This document shows positions 60,918-64,000 of a DNA stretch of 64,000 nucleotides, piece after piece. Origin of the DNA: Xanthomonas sp. CFBP 8443 (GTDB lineage Bacteria > Pseudomonadota > Gammaproteobacteria > Xanthomonadales > Xanthomonadaceae). The DNA lies in contig NZ_CP102592.1 of the NCBI RefSeq assembly GCF_025666195.1, positions 1,240,001-1,304,000 of the forward strand, in the 5' to 3' direction. A model generated the notes under the pieces. The model was not told the DNA's origin, made no database searches, and saw only the letters and a program-made list of their open reading frames with translations. How positions within the stretch are numbered: the first letter of the stretch is position 1; the number at the start of each line of letters is the position of its first letter. Both the position numbers and the translations under genes were made by a program.

Positions 60918-63053
60918 TCAGAAATCCTGCTGCAGGCTCAGGTATACGCCGCGGCGCGGCGCCCATTGCGGCGCGAACACGCCGATGCCGCCGCCGTCGC
61001 GCAGCTGGTAGCTGCGATCGAGCACGTTGAGCACCGCCAGTTGCGTGTGCAGCGGATGCGCGCCGAGTGCGAAGTCGTGCCCGGCGCTGAGGTTCAACTG
61101 GAAGTACGACGGCAGCTCGCCGCCGTTGGGCACGGTGGCGGTATCGGTGCGCAGGCCGCTGCCGAACAGGTAGTTGGCGCCGACCCGGCTGGCGTCGTCG
61201 ATCGCGTAGCTGATGCCGCCGGACGAGGTGAACTTCTGGTCGTGGTCCAGGTGGATCCAGTTGTCGTAGGCGTAGGCCAGCGCGTCCGGGTCGAAGTTGT
61301 ACAGGCTGGTCATGACCCGCTTGCCCACCGCCTTGCTGTAGGCGGCGTTGAAGTAGGCGGTGACCGGCCCGTTGCTGTAGTCGGCGCTGAATTCGGCGCC
61401 GCGGATGCGGCCATAGCGGTAGTTGAAGGTGGAATAGACGTAGGCGGCGCCGAACTGGCCTTCGTCCTGCAGCCGGTCGGCCTTGCGGTAATACGTGTCC
61501 AGGCCCAGGGTCAGGTGATCGGTGACCACCTGCGAGATGCCCAGGTCGTAGTAGTCGCTGCGCTCGCTCAGCGGCGTGGTCGCACCGCCGGCGGTGGACT
61601 GCTGGTTGGTGGTGCCGTCGTACAGGGCGATGTCGCTGGTGGAGATCAGCTCGCTGGCCGGCGGGGTGAAGTAGCGCGCATAGCCGGCGTGCACGGTGGT
61701 GTCGGCGCTGGCTTGCCAGACCACGCCCAGGCGCGGGCTGAGCTGGCCTTCGGTAGTGCCGAATGCCTTGTAGCGGTCGCCGCGCACGCCGTAATTCACG
61801 GTCCAGTCGTCGCCGATCTTCCACTCGTCCTGCAGATACAGCGCGTAGGTGCTGGCGTGGAAGCGGCTGGCGTCGGGAATGAACAGCGGCACGTTACTGG
61901 TCTGGTTGCCGTCGGCATCGGCCGGGAACACGTAGGAATTGTTGCCGGCGATAGCGTGTTCGAAGTTGCCGTACAGGCCGTAGCGCAGCGTGTGCGTGTC
62001 GCCGAGCGGGGTGGAGAAATCGGCCTGCACGGTGTTGGCGCGGTTGCTGCGGTCCACTTGCGAGGCGACGCCGTTGAAGATCAGGTCGCCGGCGATGTCG
62101 GGCGAGAACGTCACGCTGCTGTAGCGCTGCCCGGCCGACAGCTGGTAGCTGGTGGCGCCGAGCGAGCCTTGCAGCACCAAGGTGCCGAAGCGGGTGTTCT
62201 CGCGCTGGTTTTCGTCGAGCCTGGACGAATCGAAATCGGTGGTGCCCAGGTAGTCGAACGCGGGCGCCTGCCCGGGATTGTTCGGGATCTGGAAGCGGTT
62301 GTTGGCGAAGCCGACCAGCAGGCTGAGCCGGGTGTTCTCGTCGAGCAGGTAGCTGAGGTCGGCGAAGCCCTTGCCCTGGTGCGATTTGTCGTGCTCGGGA
62401 CTGCGGCTGTCGACCGGGTTCTCCAGGCCGTTCTTGTTCTGCTCGTAGTCGCCGGTGACGAACCAGCTCCAGCGGCCGCTGCTGCCCCACCAGGAGGCGT
62501 TCGGATTGAGCGTGCCGTAGGAGCCTCCGGTGAGGCCGACGCTGCCGCCGTTGCCCAGTTCCACGCCGCTCTTGGTGGTGATGTCCACCACCGCCGCGGT
62601 GCGGTCGCCGAACTGCGCCGGCAGCGCGCCGTCGAGCAGCTTGATGCTCTTGATCGTGCGCGGGTCCAGGCTCTGGCCGAAGCCGGAGATCGATTCGGGG
62701 ATCAGTACGCCGTTGATGCGGTACTGCAGGTTGGCGTGGTCGCCGCGCACGTGGATGCCGCCGTAGGAATCCTGGACCACGCCCGGCGCCTGCAGCAGCA
62801 CCTGGTTGAGCGGGGTGGAGGCGCCCAGCGGCAGCCGTTCGATGTCCTCGGCGTTGATCGTGTATTGGCTGCTGCCGATATCCGGCGACAGCGCGTTGCG
62901 CGCGGCTTCGAGCTTGGCGGTGACGCTGACCGCATCCAGGTCGGTGGTGCGCTCGGGGCCGGTATCGGCAATGGCCGCATCAGCGGCGAGCGCGAGGCCG
63001 GGGGCGGCTAGCAGGATCAGGGCGATGGCGGCGGAGAGGGGACGAGGAGTCAT
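60918..63053 (-). CDS. TonB-dependent outer membrane receptor
   Basis: 711 residues. Signal peptide of about 23 residues (to ALAADA), then a TonB-box-like DAVSVTAK near residue 40. The plug domain follows (LPLGASTPLNQVLLQAPGV, GIHVRGDHANLQYRINGV, and LPAQFGDRTAAVVDITTKSG). A 22-strand type barrel ends in the outer membrane signature phenylalanine (SLQQDF). The ligand is unknown; there is no partner gene beside it. A 17-bp palindrome lies 34 bases upstream of the start. Confidence 0.9.
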   Translation of the reverse strand: MTPRPLSAAIALILLAAPGLALAADAAIADTGPERTTDLDAVSVTAKLEAARNALSPDIGSSQYTINAEDIERLPLGASTPLNQVLLQAPGVVQDSYGGIHVRGDHANLQYRINGVLIPESISGFGQSLDPRTIKSIKLLDGALPAQFGDRTAAVVDITTKSGVELGNGGSVGLTGGSYGTLNPNASWWGSSGRWSWFVTGDYEQNKNGLENPVDSRSPEHDKSHQGKGFADLSYLLDENTRLSLLVGFANNRFQIPNNPGQAPAFDYLGTTDFDSSRLDENQRENTRFGTLVLQGSLGATSYQLSAGQRYSSVTFSPDIAGDLIFNGVASQVDRSNRANTVQADFSTPLGDTHTLRYGLYGNFEHAIAGNNSYVFPADADGNQTSNVPLFIPDASRFHASTYALYLQDEWKIGDDWTVNYGVRGDRYKAFGTTEGQLSPRLGVVWQASADTTVHAGYARYFTPPASELISTSDIALYDGTTNQQSTAGGATTPLSERSDYYDLGISQVVTDHLTLGLDTYYRKADRLQDEGQFGAAYVYSTFNYRYGRIRGAEFSADYSNGPVTAYFNAAYSKAVGKRVMTSLYNFDPDALAYAYDNWIHLDHDQKFTSSGGISYAIDDASRVGANYLFGSGLRTDTATVPNGGELPSYFQLNLSAGHDFALGAHPLHTQLAVLNVLDRSYQLRDGGGIGVFAPQWAPRRGVYLSLQQDF

Positions 63054-63086
63054 GGCAGTGCGGACCGGGGGGAGTGGGGGAATGTT

Positions 63087-63103
63087 TTGTTATTAAGTAA
63101 CAA
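63087..63103 (-). promoter_or_regulatory. Candidate operator upstream of the TonB-dependent receptor
   Basis: TTGTTA-TTAAG-TAACAA, a perfect 6-bp inverted repeat with a 5-base centre, in an AT-rich island in GC-rich surroundings. It resembles the Zur box core TGTTAT-N-ATAACA, but a match of this size can also suit other repressors. Confidence 0.5.
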
Positions 63104-63273
63104 TCTGCTTCCGCAGCGACCCTGGCGTAGGCCGGAAGTCATGGCGGCATGCCGGTGTTGCTTGCCGTTCATGTCTGCGGCACCGGCGCTGCGATGGCGG
63201 CGCCGGCGACGCGCAAGTGCTTTGCGTCGCGGCCAGGCTCTGCGAACATCGCAGGTTGCCTAGGAGTCCTTTC

Positions 63274-64000
<727 letters not shown>

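Overview
The window is chromosomal core genome of a high-GC gammaproteobacterium of the Xanthomonadaceae, most likely Xanthomonas. The reasons are gene order and content rather than a database match: a bacterial O-GlcNAc-transferase-like protein whose key residues fall at H218 and K388 as in the characterised X. campestris enzyme, a split pnt transhydrogenase with an extra gene in it, GTAG-headed palindromic repeats, and dispersed GGGATTC repeats between genes. I see no prophage, insertion sequence, integron, CRISPR array, toxin-antitoxin pair or defence cluster.

Layout. Positions 1-2211: end of the NAD(P) transhydrogenase operon (pntA2, an unknown membrane gene, pntB). 2216-7035: an unknown membrane protein, sufT, branched-chain aminotransferase and a secreted subtilisin-like protease. 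7174-9179 (minus strand): ybaK, a one-domain asparaginase-like protein, a DUF2069-type membrane protein and wrbA. 9260-11423: a YihY-family membrane protein, a TlpA-like thioredoxin lipoprotein and acylphosphatase. 11686-18730 (minus strand): PPK2 polyphosphate kinase with a small HTH regulator, moaB, a monooxygenase-like gene behind a SoxR-type promoter, then hemA-prfA-OGT. 18797-25821: TPR protein, lolB, ispE, tRNA-Gln, prs, rplY, pth, ychF.

From 25902 to 60074 the window is one almost unbroken translation and transcription superoperon array: tRNA-Tyr/Gly/Thr-tuf, tRNA-Trp, secE-nusG, rplKAJL-rpoBC, rpsLG-fusA-tuf, the S10 operon (rpsJ to rpsQ), the spc operon (rplN to secY) and the alpha operon (rpsM, rpsK, rpsD, rpoA, rplQ). 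rpmJ, often found after secY, is absent. The end of the window holds dsbB, a TonB-dependent receptor on the minus strand, and the start of a class II DAHP synthase.

The most interesting signals are regulatory or structural rather than a new protein system: a SoxR-type operator in a 19-bp promoter spacer ahead of the monooxygenase-like gene; a family of heptanucleotide repeats in the gaps of the ribosomal and RNA polymerase operons; GNRA-capped stem-loops in many of the same gaps; matched promoters and 5' hairpins on the str and S10 operons; a terminator-promoter break inside the spc operon between rpsN and rpsH; and two almost identical tuf genes whose identity ends just past the stop codon. 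I found no convincing undescribed multi-gene system.
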